A stretch of 64,000 nt of DNA, from contig NZ_CP013419.1 in the NCBI RefSeq assembly GCF_001524445.2, positions 1-64,000 of the forward strand, written 5' to 3'. Origin of the DNA: Burkholderia savannae. Its GTDB lineage: Bacteria; Pseudomonadota; Gammaproteobacteria; Burkholderiales; Burkholderiaceae. Both the position numbers and the translations under genes were made by a program. Under the pieces are notes generated by a model. The model saw only the letters and a program-made list of their open reading frames with translations, did not search any database and was not told where the DNA came from. Of this stretch, positions 41,083 to 50,426 are shown piece after piece; within the stretch, counting starts at the first letter, position 1, and every line of letters begins with the position of its first letter.

Positions 41083-41508
41083 CTAGGATGACACCTGTTC
41101 CTCGGCGGCGCGCACAAGGGACAGGAGTGCGTTCGTCGACGTGCCAGAACAGGCGTTCAGTCCAGATGGCGTCACAACCAGTTGGCTGGAATCGCAAAGA
41201 AACATCCGATCCGCAGATTCTCGGTTCTCGACGACCCAGAAGTGCCAGGCGCGCGCGTAGTGCCACCACGTCCCGGCTCGCTCTAGTTCCTGCCACGACG
41301 CGTGGAATTCGACGACGGCGCCGAAGTTCATGAAGATCGCGCAACGCAGTCTGCGGCTATCGGTAACGGCGATAGCGATCTGCCGGCCGCCGGAGAAGGA
41401 ATCGGCATGGCGGCACGCCATGGAGAGGGCAGGAAACTGCGGGCCCCACTGATCGGTGCGGGAGACCGCGCGATGGAGGAACAGCGACTTGCCGTGCATT
41501 GGAAGCAT
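41083..41508 (-). CDS. Protein of unknown function
   Basis: A 141-residue protein from the ATG at 41508, placed about 20 bases after the shared promoter motif, which gives a very short leader; an ATG at 41499 is also possible. Rich in aromatic and Arg residues with W-W-H-Y-A-R-A-W-H-F-W in the middle. No family recognised. It is followed 39 bases later by the Lar-like gene. Confidence 0.55.
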   Translation of the reverse strand: MLPMHGKSLFLHRAVSRTDQWGPQFPALSMACRHADSFSGGRQIAIAVTDSRRLRCAIFMNFGAVVEFHASWQELERAGTWWHYARAWHFWVVENRESADRMFLCDSSQLVVTPSGLNACSGTSTNALLSLVRAAEEQVSS

Positions 41509-41527
41509 CCTGGTTGTGAAGATGTCT

Positions 41528-41562
41528 CCATCTTGCCGCTCGCACGTCGAAGTCAAGTTCCC
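41528..41562 (-). promoter_or_regulatory. Shared GGGAACTTGACT-N17-AGATGG motif (site 4 of 4)
   Basis: On the minus strand G-G-A-A-C-T-T-G-A-C-T, 17 bases, then A-G-A-T-G-G. It overlaps the 3' end of the DUF1173 gene and points to the gene at 41508. Confidence 0.55.
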
Positions 41563-42800
41563 GCATTTCCGCGCGCGACGGGCGGCAATCGAACGTCGGC
41601 CAACGCGGTCACGTCAATGTCCCACTCGACAGCTTGAATCCCACGCGCGACTCGAAGACGCTGCTTTTCTCGTTTGCGAGTCTCGTACTCGGCCACGCCG
41701 TTCATGCCGTACAGCTCGATGTGGGTTGGAACTGGTGTGTCCATGAGGATGAAGTCTGGCAGCATCTCGGCTCCGTCTTCGAGCCGGATCGGTTTATCGA
41801 AGCTACGGCCTTCGGCGACGAGCCGGTTCGCCATTGCGACTTCGTGGATGGAATCGCACGCGATGTAGGTCAAAGAGCAGAGCATGGTGGCTAGATCGAC
41901 CACCACGTGATGACCCTTCAATGTGCGCTCGATCACAAGAATCGCTGCCACACGAGCAGTACGGTCGTTGAGAGCGCGCATCGCGTGGCTGTAACGCTTC
42001 TCCGCGAGAGCGATCAGTTCGGTGTTGCAGTGGTATCGCTTGGCGCTCTGGCGCAAGGTGAGCGAGCGCCCGTAAGGGGTCAGGCCAATCTCTGCGATCT
42101 CGCCCACGACAAGGCCGCGATAGTTCGTGCCGTCGCGCTGACCGACACGGGCGAGAAACGCGTCGAACTCCGCGTTGATCGCTGCTCGTTCAGCTTCCTG
42201 GTACCTGCGCATGACGTGCAGGATCTGTTCCGCAGGCTCGCCGTTGATCACTGCGTCCCCGAGCCCGGCCAAGATGCGTGCATTGCAGACGCCCCGGTTC
42301 CGCGTCCGATCGGTGGCGGACCAGCGATTTTGCCGAGCGACTTGCCATAGTGCCTGCAGGAAGCCGAGGAGTGGCGCCGACCGGCGGGAGGTTGTGGGGG
42401 TGACGACTTGCCGTGGGGCTCTGGACGTCGCGCCGACCGTGCCCTGCGTGAGAGCGACGTCGAGCTTCGCGCGCAAGCCTGCTGCGGTGGCATCGATGGC
42501 CGGCAGGGTCTTCCCTGCGTCGCTTTCGCCTTCGGTCGGGTCCTTGTGGAACGAGCAGGACTCGCGGTCGTGCAACGGGCCTTCATCCGGCCACCCGGCG
42601 AGGTGCAGCAGGCTGCAGTATCGGCGGATCTGGAGGCGGAGCGGAGCCGCGGCGCCACGGCAAAGGCACTGCGCGTAGCCCGGATTGATCTTCGCGCGCT
42701 TGAGCGGGCGGACGAAGGTGGCTGGGTGTTCCTGGACGTCCTCTAACCGGGCGCTGGTTCCAGCGAACAAGACTAGTCCGGTCGATTTGTCAGTCGGCAC
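41553..42800 (-). CDS. DUF1173-family protein
   Basis: A 415-residue protein of the DUF1173 family, found on plasmids and integrative elements and of unknown function. The N-terminal part has C-L-C-R-G and G-P-L-H-D-R-E-S-C-S-F, the Cys/His pattern of the family. The C-terminal third has the nuclease-like or sheet-rich portion ending Y-E-T-R-K-R-E-K-Q-R-L-R-V-A-R-G. It overlaps the shortened topB gene upstream by 28 bases. Confidence 0.8.
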   Translation of the reverse strand: MPTDKSTGLVLFAGTSARLEDVQEHPATFVRPLKRAKINPGYAQCLCRGAAAPLRLQIRRYCSLLHLAGWPDEGPLHDRESCSFHKDPTEGESDAGKTLPAIDATAAGLRAKLDVALTQGTVGATSRAPRQVVTPTTSRRSAPLLGFLQALWQVARQNRWSATDRTRNRGVCNARILAGLGDAVINGEPAEQILHVMRRYQEAERAAINAEFDAFLARVGQRDGTNYRGLVVGEIAEIGLTPYGRSLTLRQSAKRYHCNTELIALAEKRYSHAMRALNDRTARVAAILVIERTLKGHHVVVDLATMLCSLTYIACDSIHEVAMANRLVAEGRSFDKPIRLEDGAEMLPDFILMDTPVPTHIELYGMNGVAEYETRKREKQRLRVARGIQAVEWDIDVTALADVRLPPVARGNAGT

Positions 42801-44269
42801 ACCGTAAGCGCCTTGAGATCGACGTGTTCGATCGCGCAGCGCGTGCCGTGGGTCAACGGCGGTAACGTTTGGCTACGCGGCGCATCGCCGTCGTCGTCTG
42901 CGCCATCGTTGGATGCGGGCTCGTTCAACACGCTGCGCCAGCCGACCACCGCGATCTGCTTGCCGGTCGCGGTCAGCCGATCCGGTCCGCTTGCAAGTTG
43001 CGCCACGGTGCGATCGAATTCGTGATGGGGCAGGAACTGCGCCAGATAATGCGCGCGGATCTGCCGGTAGACGGCCTGCTCGTTGTCGGACATCGCCGTG
43101 AGGTTGGCCGGTTCCAGCGTGGGGATGATGCCGTGGTGCGCGGTGATCTTGCCATCGTTCCACGCGCGGGAGCGCTGCGTCGGATCGAGCGTGGCCATCA
43201 GTCTGCGCAACGAGGGATCGGTTGCGACCAGCGCGGCGAGGACAGTGGGTACGTCCGTGAGCATGCTTTCGGGAAGATGGCCGCAGTCGGTGTGGGGGTA
43301 GGTGGTCGCCTTGTGCGTTTCGTAGAGCGCCTGTGCGATGTCGAGCGTTTCCTGCACGTCGAGCCCAAATTGCCGTGAACATGTTTCCTGCAAGGTGCCC
43401 AGATCGAACGGCAGAGGTGGCGCGTCACGCACGCGTTCCGTGTCGAAGGAGATCACTTCGACATCGCGCACGCCCTGAAGTCGAGCGAGAGCATCTTGCG
43501 CGACGTGCTGCTGCAGACAACGTCCGGCGTCATCCGTGTTGCCGTCCGGCGCCTGCCAGTGTGCGATGAAGCGCTGGCTGTTCGCAGACAGTGAAAGTTC
43601 GATGGTCCAGAAGGGAACCGGCAAAAAGCGCGCGATCTCGTGATCGCGGTCGACGACCAGCCGCAGCGTCGGTGTTTGTACGCGGCCGACGGACAGCACG
43701 CCGTGGTAGCCAGCTTGCCGCCCCAACACGGTGAAGAGGCGGCTGAGATTCATGCCGACCAGCCAGTCGGCGCGCGAACGTGCCAATGCCGCGTGATAGA
43801 GCAGCAGCGTCTCGGCGCCGGGCCGCAACGCGTCCAGCGCCTTGCGGATCGATGCATCATTCAATGCCGACAACCACAGGCGCTGGATGGGACCGCTATA
43901 GCTGCACAACTCGAGGAGTTCGCGGGCGATCATTTCGCCTTCGCGATCGGCATCGGTGGCGATGACGAGTTCGTCGGCCTTGCCGATCAGCGCCTTGACG
44001 ATGGTGAACTGTGTCGTCGTCTTCGGCTTGATCTCGATGCGCCACGGACTGGGAACAATCGGAAGCTGGTCGATGGACCACTGCTTGTACTGCTCACCGT
44101 AGGCGTCGGGCTCGGCGGCCTCGACGAGATGGCCGATGCACCACGTCACCGTGACGCCATTGCCGTGATAGCAGCCGTTGCCGCGTTGCCTGGCACCGAT
44201 GACGCGGGCGATGTCCTTGCCCTGTGACGGCTTCTCACATAGAAAGAGGCGCACGGTGACACCTTGCAT
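42773..44269 (-). CDS. topB: DNA topoisomerase III, C-terminally shortened
   Basis: Type IA topoisomerase of 498 residues. The Toprim part has L-C-E-K-P-S-Q and A-T-D-A-D-R-E-G-E, the metal-binding acids. The active-site Tyr is near residue 324 in T-T-Y-P-H-T-D. V-G-R-V-Q-T-P-T lies in the core. Chromosomal and element TopB proteins are usually 650 residues or more; this one stops at D-L-K-A-L, where the others continue, so about 150 C-terminal residues are missing and the frame ends inside the DUF1173 gene. The start could also be the GTG at 44254. It would resolve linked DNA during transfer or replication. Confidence 0.88.
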   Translation of the reverse strand: MQGVTVRLFLCEKPSQGKDIARVIGARQRGNGCYHGNGVTVTWCIGHLVEAAEPDAYGEQYKQWSIDQLPIVPSPWRIEIKPKTTTQFTIVKALIGKADELVIATDADREGEMIARELLELCSYSGPIQRLWLSALNDASIRKALDALRPGAETLLLYHAALARSRADWLVGMNLSRLFTVLGRQAGYHGVLSVGRVQTPTLRLVVDRDHEIARFLPVPFWTIELSLSANSQRFIAHWQAPDGNTDDAGRCLQQHVAQDALARLQGVRDVEVISFDTERVRDAPPLPFDLGTLQETCSRQFGLDVQETLDIAQALYETHKATTYPHTDCGHLPESMLTDVPTVLAALVATDPSLRRLMATLDPTQRSRAWNDGKITAHHGIIPTLEPANLTAMSDNEQAVYRQIRAHYLAQFLPHHEFDRTVAQLASGPDRLTATGKQIAVVGWRSVLNEPASNDGADDDGDAPRSQTLPPLTHGTRCAIEHVDLKALTVCRLTNRPD

Positions 44270-44438
44270 TCATCACGATCATTCCGATCACGATGGCAGT
44301 GAGACCGACGAACGCAGAGCGGAAAATAGAAGTCGGGTGCCGCCCTATTGGGCGAGGGAAAGGTAGGCGCGGCGAGCCGAGCCGGAGGCGTTATTCTTGA
44401 GGCTTTCCGTCATTCACTGCATACCAGGGACGATTGAT

Positions 44439-45455
44439 ATGGCGTTGCTGCCCCGACGACCGGCAGGTCAACCGAAGACAGTACGGCAACAAGACTACCG
44501 GGCGTGGCGCGCCGAACAGATGGCCGCGATCACGGACAGCTCCGCGTCGGCGCGCCAATCGTACTGGCCGCATGACGAAGAAGATGACGGCAGGCATGAG
44601 CATCCGTGGCGGCAGGCGCGTGAACGCATCGTGGCGTTTCGGGCGCATGTCCGAGGGAAGCTTGGTTGGCAACCCGACATCGATCAGATGCCGCTGATGC
44701 AGCGCGCACTGGGCATCCCGTCGTATGTGCCCATGACGCGACAGTGGTGGATGGTCATCCTCTGGCTGTTTATCACGCCGCTAATTCCGCTTCGTTGGCG
44801 CTTGCGGGCCGGGCGAACGCTTCTGAGACACGTTCGAACGTATGAGGGGCGGGAGTATCTTTTCGAGCGTTTTGTCGCGCCGCTCTGGATAACCCGAGCC
44901 TCCTATTCCGAAGCCATCGATCACGCGCTACGCCATTTACCCTTGGCGCGTGCCGTCAAGGCTTACGATGCGCTCGCCTTCCTGGAAGAAGGGGATATGG
45001 ATGCCGTCATCCGGCTCGGCGTGACCAGGGTGGAGGACATGCCGGAGAGATGGAGGGATGTTCGTCGATGCTACGCGCTCACGGTGATCCACGCCCTGAT
45101 CGATGAAGGTGTCCTGCAGCGCATCGACGAACTGGACCGGCTACCTGTCCGCGATCACTACTACGGTGGGGCGCCGCTGAACGTCGATGTTGCCCGCCTT
45201 CGATCGATGGTTCGCGTATTGCTGTCGGCGGGTATGCCGCGTGAGAAGGTTCCGGACATTCTTGATCGTCCCTATGGTTACGATGCGATGCAGTTATCGG
45301 CCACCCTGATGCTGTTGCGCGCACGCGGCCTGGTCGATGTAGCGGGCTTGTTCGACGCCGTGGGAGAGCGGTTATGGCGGGTGGGTGAGGAGAGGTGGCC
45401 GCGCAAATTCGGACAGTCGGGTAAGTGGAATGCCCGGGGCCTGAGCCAGCGATAA
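44439..45455 (+). CDS. Membrane-associated element protein, 3' end replaced by IS3 sequence
   Basis: A 338-residue protein from the ATG at 44439. Residues 1-80 are hydrophilic. A hydrophobic segment ([15 protein letters not shown]) is followed by a helical domain of about 190 residues. No family was recognised; its location divergent from topB suggests a transfer-related role. The IS3 end begins at 45396, so the last 20 residues (from W-P-R-K-F-G) are encoded by the insertion sequence and the natural C-terminus is lost. Confidence 0.65.
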   Translation: MALLPRRPAGQPKTVRQQDYRAWRAEQMAAITDSSASARQSYWPHDEEDDGRHEHPWRQARERIVAFRAHVRGKLGWQPDIDQMPLMQRALGIPSYVPMTRQWWMVILWLFITPLIPLRWRLRAGRTLLRHVRTYEGREYLFERFVAPLWITRASYSEAIDHALRHLPLARAVKAYDALAFLEEGDMDAVIRLGVTRVEDMPERWRDVRRCYALTVIHALIDEGVLQRIDELDRLPVRDHYYGGAPLNVDVARLRSMVRVLLSAGMPREKVPDILDRPYGYDAMQLSATLMLLRARGLVDVAGLFDAVGERLWRVGEERWPRKFGQSGKWNARGLSQR

Positions 45456-45477
45456 TGCAGGCAAAGGAACCGGAAAG

Positions 45478-45786
45478 ATGACGAAGAGAACCCGACGGAC
45501 GCACTCAGCGGCGTTCAAAGCGAAAGTGGCCCTGGCGGCGGTCAAGGGCGAGCGCACGCTGGCCGAACTGGCGCAGCAGTTCGATGTGCACCCGAACCAG
45601 ATCACGGAGTGGAAGCGGCAACTGCAGGAGCGTGCGGCGGATGTGTTCGGCGCGGCCGCTCCACCGTCGAACGAGCCGCCGGTGGACGTGAAAACGCTGC
45701 ACGCGAAAATCGGACAGTTGACGCTGGAGAACGATTTTTTGTCAGGAGCGCTCGGCAAAGCCGGACTGCTGAGCGCAAAGCGATGA
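45478..45786 (+). CDS. IS3 OrfA (helix-turn-helix subunit)
   Basis: A 102-residue protein: basic N-terminus, helix-turn-helix ([20 protein letters not shown]) and leucine-zipper-like tail. Overlaps orfB by ATGA. Confidence 0.92.
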   Translation: MTKRTRRTHSAAFKAKVALAAVKGERTLAELAQQFDVHPNQITEWKRQLQERAADVFGAAAPPSNEPPVDVKTLHAKIGQLTLENDFLSGALGKAGLLSAKR

Positions 45787-46613
45787 TTGACCGTACGCAT
45801 GCGCTGCCGGTTTCGCGACAGACGCGACTGGTTGGCATCGCGAGATCGAGCGCGTATTACCGGGCGCAGCCAGTGAGCGAGGCGGACCAGTTGCTGATGC
45901 GGCGGATCGACGAACTGCACATGGAGTTTCCGTTTGCCGGAGCGCGGATGCTGGCGCGTCTGTTGCGCCGGGAAGGCTATGAGGTCGGCCGCCGCCGCGT
46001 GCGCACGCTGATGAAACGCATGGGCGTGGAAGCGCTGTACTGCAAGCCGAACACGAGCCGACGCAATGCGCAGCACAAGATCTGGCCGTACCTGCTGCGC
46101 GGCATGAAAATCGCCCGGGCCAATCAGGCGTGGGCACTGGACACGACATACATTCCGATGGCGCGAGGCTTCGTGTACCTGACGGCAGTAGTGGATTGGT
46201 CAAGTCGCAAGGTGCTCTCGCACCGGGTGGCGATCACGCTGGAAGCAGTGCACGCCGTCGAGGCGCTCGAGGAAGCGTTCGCGCGCTACGGGCTGCCGGA
46301 CATTGTGAACACCGATCAGGGCAGCCAGTTCACGGCGGGCGCGTTCACCGAGGCCGTACTGGGTCGAGGCGTGCGGCTGTCGATGGACGGTAAAGGGGCC
46401 TGGCGCGACAACGTGTTCGTCGAACGCGTGTGGCGCAGCGTCAAGTACGAAGAGGTTTACCTGCGAGCTTACGAGTCGGTCAGCCATGCCCGGCGCTCCA
46501 TCGGCGACTACATCGAGCTGTACAACCGAAAACGGCCCCATTCGAGCCTGGCGGATCGGACGCCGGATGAGGCATACTTCGCGACGCTGCCTGCGATCAA
46601 ATCGGCAGCATGA
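45783..46613 (+). CDS. IS3 OrfB (DDE integrase-type transposase)
   Basis: A 276-residue rve-domain transposase with a preceding HTH_21 region. The catalytic acids are in [18 protein letters not shown] and the Glu of [13 protein letters not shown]. It ends with the usual [10 protein letters not shown]. In this subgroup OrfB is made from its own start or by frameshift with OrfA. Confidence 0.94.
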   Translation: MIDRTHALPVSRQTRLVGIARSSAYYRAQPVSEADQLLMRRIDELHMEFPFAGARMLARLLRREGYEVGRRRVRTLMKRMGVEALYCKPNTSRRNAQHKIWPYLLRGMKIARANQAWALDTTYIPMARGFVYLTAVVDWSSRKVLSHRVAITLEAVHAVEALEEAFARYGLPDIVNTDQGSQFTAGAFTEAVLGRGVRLSMDGKGAWRDNVFVERVWRSVKYEEVYLRAYESVSHARRSIGDYIELYNRKRPHSSLADRTPDEAYFATLPAIKSAA

Positions 46614-46670
46614 TTGCCTCGGACGTTCCACTTAAAAATCTCAGAAAACTGTCCGAACGAGTGAGGCCAC

Positions 46671-46787
46671 CTCTATGTTCTTGTCGACAACACTGACGTA
46701 CGAATATTGCTGTCGCATCGTGCCGTCGCGGACCTGAACCAACAGGCGCGCGAACGTGCCCAGGCTCAGGCCGAGTGTGGCCACTGA
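46671..46787 (+). pseudogene. 3' fragment of a gene cut by the IS3 element
   Basis: An open frame with no start that encodes 38 residues (V-D-N-T-D-V-R-I-L-L-S-H-R...Q-A-R-E-R-A-Q-A-Q-A-E) and stops at 46785-46787. It begins right at the IS right end. It may be the lost tail of the interrupted upstream protein or of another deleted gene. Confidence 0.45.
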
Positions 46788-46799
46788 ACGGAAAACAAC

Positions 46800-47072
46800 A
46801 TGCCACACGTCGAACGGAAGGAAGCATTTCGGAACGCGCTCATTGACCTGGCAAACGCACACATAAAATCGCATGGGATCACGCCAGAGGACGCTGCGGC
46901 CGTCTTTGCCGAAGAGGCCGCCACTGCACTCGATCACCTTGGCTGGAAGCCACACGCGCAGCGTGCCGCGTCCGAACATTTGGTCGCAGCCGCAGCTTGC
47001 TTGAACGACGGACGCGTGATTCCGGTTCCTGGGTTCGACGTGCTGTTTCCGAGCAACGGCGAAGCCAACTGA
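46800..47072 (+). CDS. Small protein of unknown function
   Basis: A 90-residue helical protein, M-P-H-V-E-R-K-E-A-F start, with no signal or membrane segment. A-C-G-G-A-A-A-A lies before the ATG. The same G-G-A-A-A-A-C-A leader sequence precedes the next two genes, suggesting a shared arrangement. No family recognised. Confidence 0.55.
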   Translation: MPHVERKEAFRNALIDLANAHIKSHGITPEDAAAVFAEEAATALDHLGWKPHAQRAASEHLVAAAACLNDGRVIPVPGFDVLFPSNGEAN

Positions 47073-47151
47073 GACAGCGGAAAACAACCTGGCGCACGAG
47101 CGCCCCGCACGGCCGGCAGCCGAAACAATGCAATAGCAGGAGAGGAAAACA

Positions 47152-47472
47152 ATGGCGGCCATTAAGCGTACCTTTTCGGATGTGAAGGCTCAAATCGAGG
47201 CATTGCAGATCGAGGCCGACGCACTGCGCGCGGCTGAGATCGAGGCCGTGCTTGCCGACGTACGCGCTAAGGTTGCCGAATACGGTCTAACGGAGCAAGA
47301 CGTGTTCGGTCGCAAGCGCACGACTCGGGCAAAGGACACTTCAACGTCGAAACCGCAAAGCGTGCCGAAGTACCGCGATCCCAAATCGGGGGCGACGTGG
47401 TCCGGCAAGGGGCGCGCACCGGCGTGGATTGCGAACGCAAAGAGGCGCGAACGCTATTTGATCGAGCAGTAA
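47152..47472 (+). CDS. hns: H-NS family nucleoid protein (first paralogue)
   Basis: A 106-residue H-NS-like protein. Residues 8-55 form the oligomerising coiled coil (D-V-K-A-Q-I-E-A-L-Q-I-E-A-D-A-L). The DNA-binding end has K-Y-R-D-P-K-S-G-A-T-W-S-G-K-G, the beta-proteobacterial H-NS signature. G-A-G-G-A-A-A-A precedes the start. Element-borne H-NS often silences transfer and cargo genes and reduces the fitness cost of the element. Confidence 0.9.
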   Translation: MAAIKRTFSDVKAQIEALQIEADALRAAEIEAVLADVRAKVAEYGLTEQDVFGRKRTTRAKDTSTSKPQSVPKYRDPKSGATWSGKGRAPAWIANAKRRERYLIEQ

Positions 47473-47526
47473 GGTCGGGTCGATCGACACGATCGCCACA
47501 ACGGAAAACAGGGAGAAGGGCTGAAC

Positions 47527-47763
47527 ATGCGTTCGATATTGACGTGGGCGAAGCGGCTTGTCGGCGGGTCAGAACAGAGCGGGGTATTTAAGCTCGGCTA
47601 TGGCGTTGCTGAACCGGCCTCACGTAAGGGGAGATCGCCCTTCGACGATGCCATCGTAAGGACGCTCGCCTCAGTTGGGGCACGGCCCGGTGACATTGTC
47701 GAAGTCAACGAGCTTGGCGCTGCGCGCGTGGTCGGTCGACCTCAGCAACGGGTTCGCGGTTGA
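47527..47763 (+). CDS. Small basic protein of unknown function
   Basis: A 78-residue protein. A-G-G-G-A-G-A-A-G lies before the ATG at 47527. The C-terminal half (G-D-I-V-E-V-N-E-L-G-A-A-R-V-V-G) is beta-rich. No family recognised. Follows hns by 54 bases. Confidence 0.5.
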   Translation: MRSILTWAKRLVGGSEQSGVFKLGYGVAEPASRKGRSPFDDAIVRTLASVGARPGDIVEVNELGAARVVGRPQQRVRG

Positions 47764-48456
47764 GGCGGGTGATGTGATTTGCGCCGGGTGGACCGTCTCT
47801 ATGTCAGCGTCGCAGACCATTCCGACACCAACGATACCGAAGGTCGCCCCAGATTTTCATATCTTCGGCAATCTGATGACGTCAAATGGCACGGTAGCTG
47901 GACGAGCGCCTGCCAGCGTCGCTCCGTCGACAGCGAAATAGCAAGGAAAACGCAAAACCTCAGACCACGCGTTACCCGCAAGTGCGATTATGGGGATGTG
48001 CGGACAAGCGCCCGCACGCTTCTATCCTGTCACATCAATCGCTGGAGCAGTTCGCGTCGCGCGAAGAGCGATAGTTTGTGGAGTAGCGGACCTACCAGCG
48101 GCGGAACTCTCGGTTCGGCCGGTGCATGGCATGGCGACTCTGGAAGACCGAAGGCGCCACCACGGAAGCTCCCCTCTTCTTGATCGGCGTCGGTCCGAAT
48201 CAGTTTGGATGGCCAACCCAATCAGTGTGGGGGCGAGATCCAGTGACGAGTACCAGTCGTAGAAAGGAAAAGAATCCGATGAAGTGTAAAATTTAACTGA
48301 TGATATACCTCGTGCCGCCGGGCTCAGCGTTGAAAAGCAGTTGAGCTGTTTTAGCGCAAAGTGAACCAGGACACGCGAACGTGCGATACGGATATCGCGC
48401 GGGGATTATTTGTCCCGAGCGCATCCACCAACCCTTTCTGGCTCTTGTCTTCAATA
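47764..48456. other. Region with no convincing gene
   Basis: Overlapping frames at 47675-47941 and 47779-48183 are open but lack ribosome sites and clear protein character. Base composition becomes more AT-rich to the right. Confidence 0.4.
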
Positions 48457-48720
48457 ATGAATCGCAATCTGACGCAGGGCTGCGCAATCCTCATCGGCGC
48501 CGTTATCGGTGCGTACGTGACATTTGTATTGACAAAAACCACGGCGGCGAAAAGGCAGATTGACGTCTTTACTGCGGGCGTATATTTCGGTTGCCGGAAC
48601 GCGCCAAAGGGTACCTCAGTCACCGATCGGAAACGATGCCTCATCCTCACAGGTGATGCGCGACAGATGGCTCGCAAGGAAGCCTACTTCAAATCACCTC
48701 CGGTACGCAGCGGCCTGTAG
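48457..48720 (+). CDS. Small membrane-anchored protein
   Basis: An 87-residue protein from the ATG at 48457. One N-terminal hydrophobic helix (C-A-I-L-I-G-A-V-I-G-A-Y-V-T-F-V-L) is followed by a charged domain with two Cys. No ribosome site is obvious. No family recognised. Confidence 0.45.
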   Translation: MNRNLTQGCAILIGAVIGAYVTFVLTKTTAAKRQIDVFTAGVYFGCRNAPKGTSVTDRKRCLILTGDARQMARKEAYFKSPPVRSGL

Positions 48721-48933
48721 CCAGGTCGGAGATCGCGTCTATGATCGCCACACCCGAAAAATGACCTGTGAGTTCCGTTTGGGCCACTTCGGATCGTCGC
48801 AGCGACGGCACGACTATCGAACGTGCTACCGACACTCGGTCACAGAAGACCGGGAGGGCGTACTTTCCGAAAATCGAGACAAGCGACGGCCCATCAACAT
48901 TGTCAACCTAACTCGAGACGTCGAAGATTCCAT

Positions 48934-49371
48934 ATGAAGCGATTCACCGTGCGCAAATCGCGCATTCACGGACGAGGCGTATTCGCGCTGCGGTCAATTA
49001 AAGCAGGCGAGTCGTTGCTCGAGTACAAGGGGCAAGTGATTACGTGGCGAACTGCAATCGTGGCGCATCGCCGCAACGGAATCGCTGGACACACCTTCTA
49101 CTTCGGACTGTCCAACGGTCGCGTCATCGACGGCAGCATTGAGGGCAACAGCGCACGTTGGCTCAACCACGCGTGTGAGCCGAACTGCCATGCCGTCGAG
49201 TCGAAGAATCGCATCTTCATTGAGGTGATCCGGGATATCGCACCGGGTGACGAACTTTCGCTCGACTACGGCTTGGAGGTCGTCGGATCGAACTCGGAGA
49301 AAGTTCGCCAAGAATATGCTTGTCACTGCGGCAGTGCGCGTTGCCGCGGTACGATGCTTGCCCTCGAATAG
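48934..49371 (+). CDS. SET-domain protein lysine methyltransferase
   Basis: A 145-residue protein that is essentially one SET domain, transferring methyl groups from S-adenosylmethionine to lysine. It starts R-K-S-R-I-H-G-R-G-V-F-A, continues to W-L-N-H-A-C-E-P-N-C (cofactor motif) and E-L-S-L-D-Y-G (catalytic Tyr), and ends with the post-SET Cys cluster C-H-C-G-S-A-R-C-R-G. SET proteins are uncommon in bacteria and mostly acquired. The H-NS gene 1.5 kb away is a possible substrate, by association only. Confidence 0.88.
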   Translation: MKRFTVRKSRIHGRGVFALRSIKAGESLLEYKGQVITWRTAIVAHRRNGIAGHTFYFGLSNGRVIDGSIEGNSARWLNHACEPNCHAVESKNRIFIEVIRDIAPGDELSLDYGLEVVGSNSEKVRQEYACHCGSARCRGTMLALE

Positions 49372-49388
49372 GCCCCAGCAAATCGGAA

Positions 49389-50408
49389 TCAGTCGATAGT
49401 AACCTGTGACCAACGCCTCATCGCGCGGCTAAACGCAGAAGCATTTTTGTATCCAAGTCGAGCCGCTATTTCTTTGGCGGTATAGTGCCGTTCAGCGAGG
49501 TATTTCGAAGCGATATCTTGGCGCACAATGTCTTGCAAAGCACTAAATGACGTCCCCATATCTTTAAGCTTGCGCTGCAAACTGCGCAATGACATACCAA
49601 GCCGATCGGCGAACTCGACAACATCTTGACAGATCGGATTTTCATACATCAGGCAAAGCAGTTGCCCCACGAGGTCGGTCGGCATCCAATGGGCCAATTC
49701 AAACTCCCGTTTTTCGCAGGCTTTTTTTGCCACCTCATATTCAATGGGATGAGCAAGGGGTAATTTCGTCCGTAAGATTGAAGCATCAAATTCCAGGAAG
49801 TTTACTTCAGATTCAAATATTGCAGGGCATGAAAAATACTCAGAGTAGCTATCCGCGTGAGAAGGCCTTGAAAAAGTAAATCCGATGCGCGTGAAATTCG
49901 GTGACATTCCTGTCAAATCAATAATCTGCCTGCGGATTGCCGTAAAGCACATGTCTGTGTTAATAACAAGTAAATCGTGTCGATATGTGTAGCCACCGAC
50001 AATAATTCGAGCAACTTCGCCATCGACCAATAACTTCATCCGAAAATAGCTAATCCCTAGCAATGGGTGTTCAAACGCGAGGCGCATCGCGTCACCAAGC
50101 GTGGGGCTAACAAGCATTGCGTGAGCCCGAAGCCCATACGCCGTCACCGGTATCTCGTTACCGATATGAAGGCCGATTGCGGAATTCCCAGTGGCTTTCA
50201 GCGCATTGGCAAATAAGACCATCTCCTGAGCATGCGTCACCATCGCGTTGGGACGCTCGACGTCGGAGGGTGAAATACCAGTCCCGTCCAGCAGAGTCTC
50301 TCTGGACAATCCAATACGCTTCATTACCTCAAGCGTAATGAAAATAGTATGAAGCGGCGCAGGACGCTGCGCCGCGGTGCGATTGACCGCCATGGCTACT
50401 GGCCTCAT
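49389..50408 (-). CDS. AraC-family transcriptional regulator with arabinose-binding-like N-terminal domain
   Basis: A 339-residue regulator. Residues 30-215 resemble the Arabinose_bd sensory domain of OruR/ArgR-type regulators. The C-terminal 100 residues carry two helix-turn-helix units (M-S-L-R-S-L-Q-R-K-L and K-E-I-A-A-R-L-G-Y-K-N-A-S-A-F-S-R-A). Base composition is clearly more AT-rich than the pilus and transfer genes. It lies next to a GNAT gene and, divergently, the polyamine-type transporter, which it may control. An internal ATG at 50393 is an alternative start. Confidence 0.85.
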   Translation of the reverse strand: MRPVAMAVNRTAAQRPAPLHTIFITLEVMKRIGLSRETLLDGTGISPSDVERPNAMVTHAQEMVLFANALKATGNSAIGLHIGNEIPVTAYGLRAHAMLVSPTLGDAMRLAFEHPLLGISYFRMKLLVDGEVARIIVGGYTYRHDLLVINTDMCFTAIRRQIIDLTGMSPNFTRIGFTFSRPSHADSYSEYFSCPAIFESEVNFLEFDASILRTKLPLAHPIEYEVAKKACEKREFELAHWMPTDLVGQLLCLMYENPICQDVVEFADRLGMSLRSLQRKLKDMGTSFSALQDIVRQDIASKYLAERHYTAKEIAARLGYKNASAFSRAMRRWSQVTID

Positions 50409-50426
50409 CCAACATCCTCGGATAGC

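Larger units (their letters stand above)
45396..46669 (+). mobile_element. IS3-family insertion sequence
   Basis: About 1.27 kb. Terminal inverted repeats T-G-G-C-C-N7-T-T-C-G-G-A-C-A-G-T are visible at both ends, with an inner shared A-A-G-T-G-G-A-A. The pairing continues five bases outward (A-G-A-G-G / C-C-T-C-T), so the true ends may be 45391 and 46674. Carries orfA and orfB overlapping by four bases. It interrupts the gene that starts at 44439. Confidence 0.9.
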
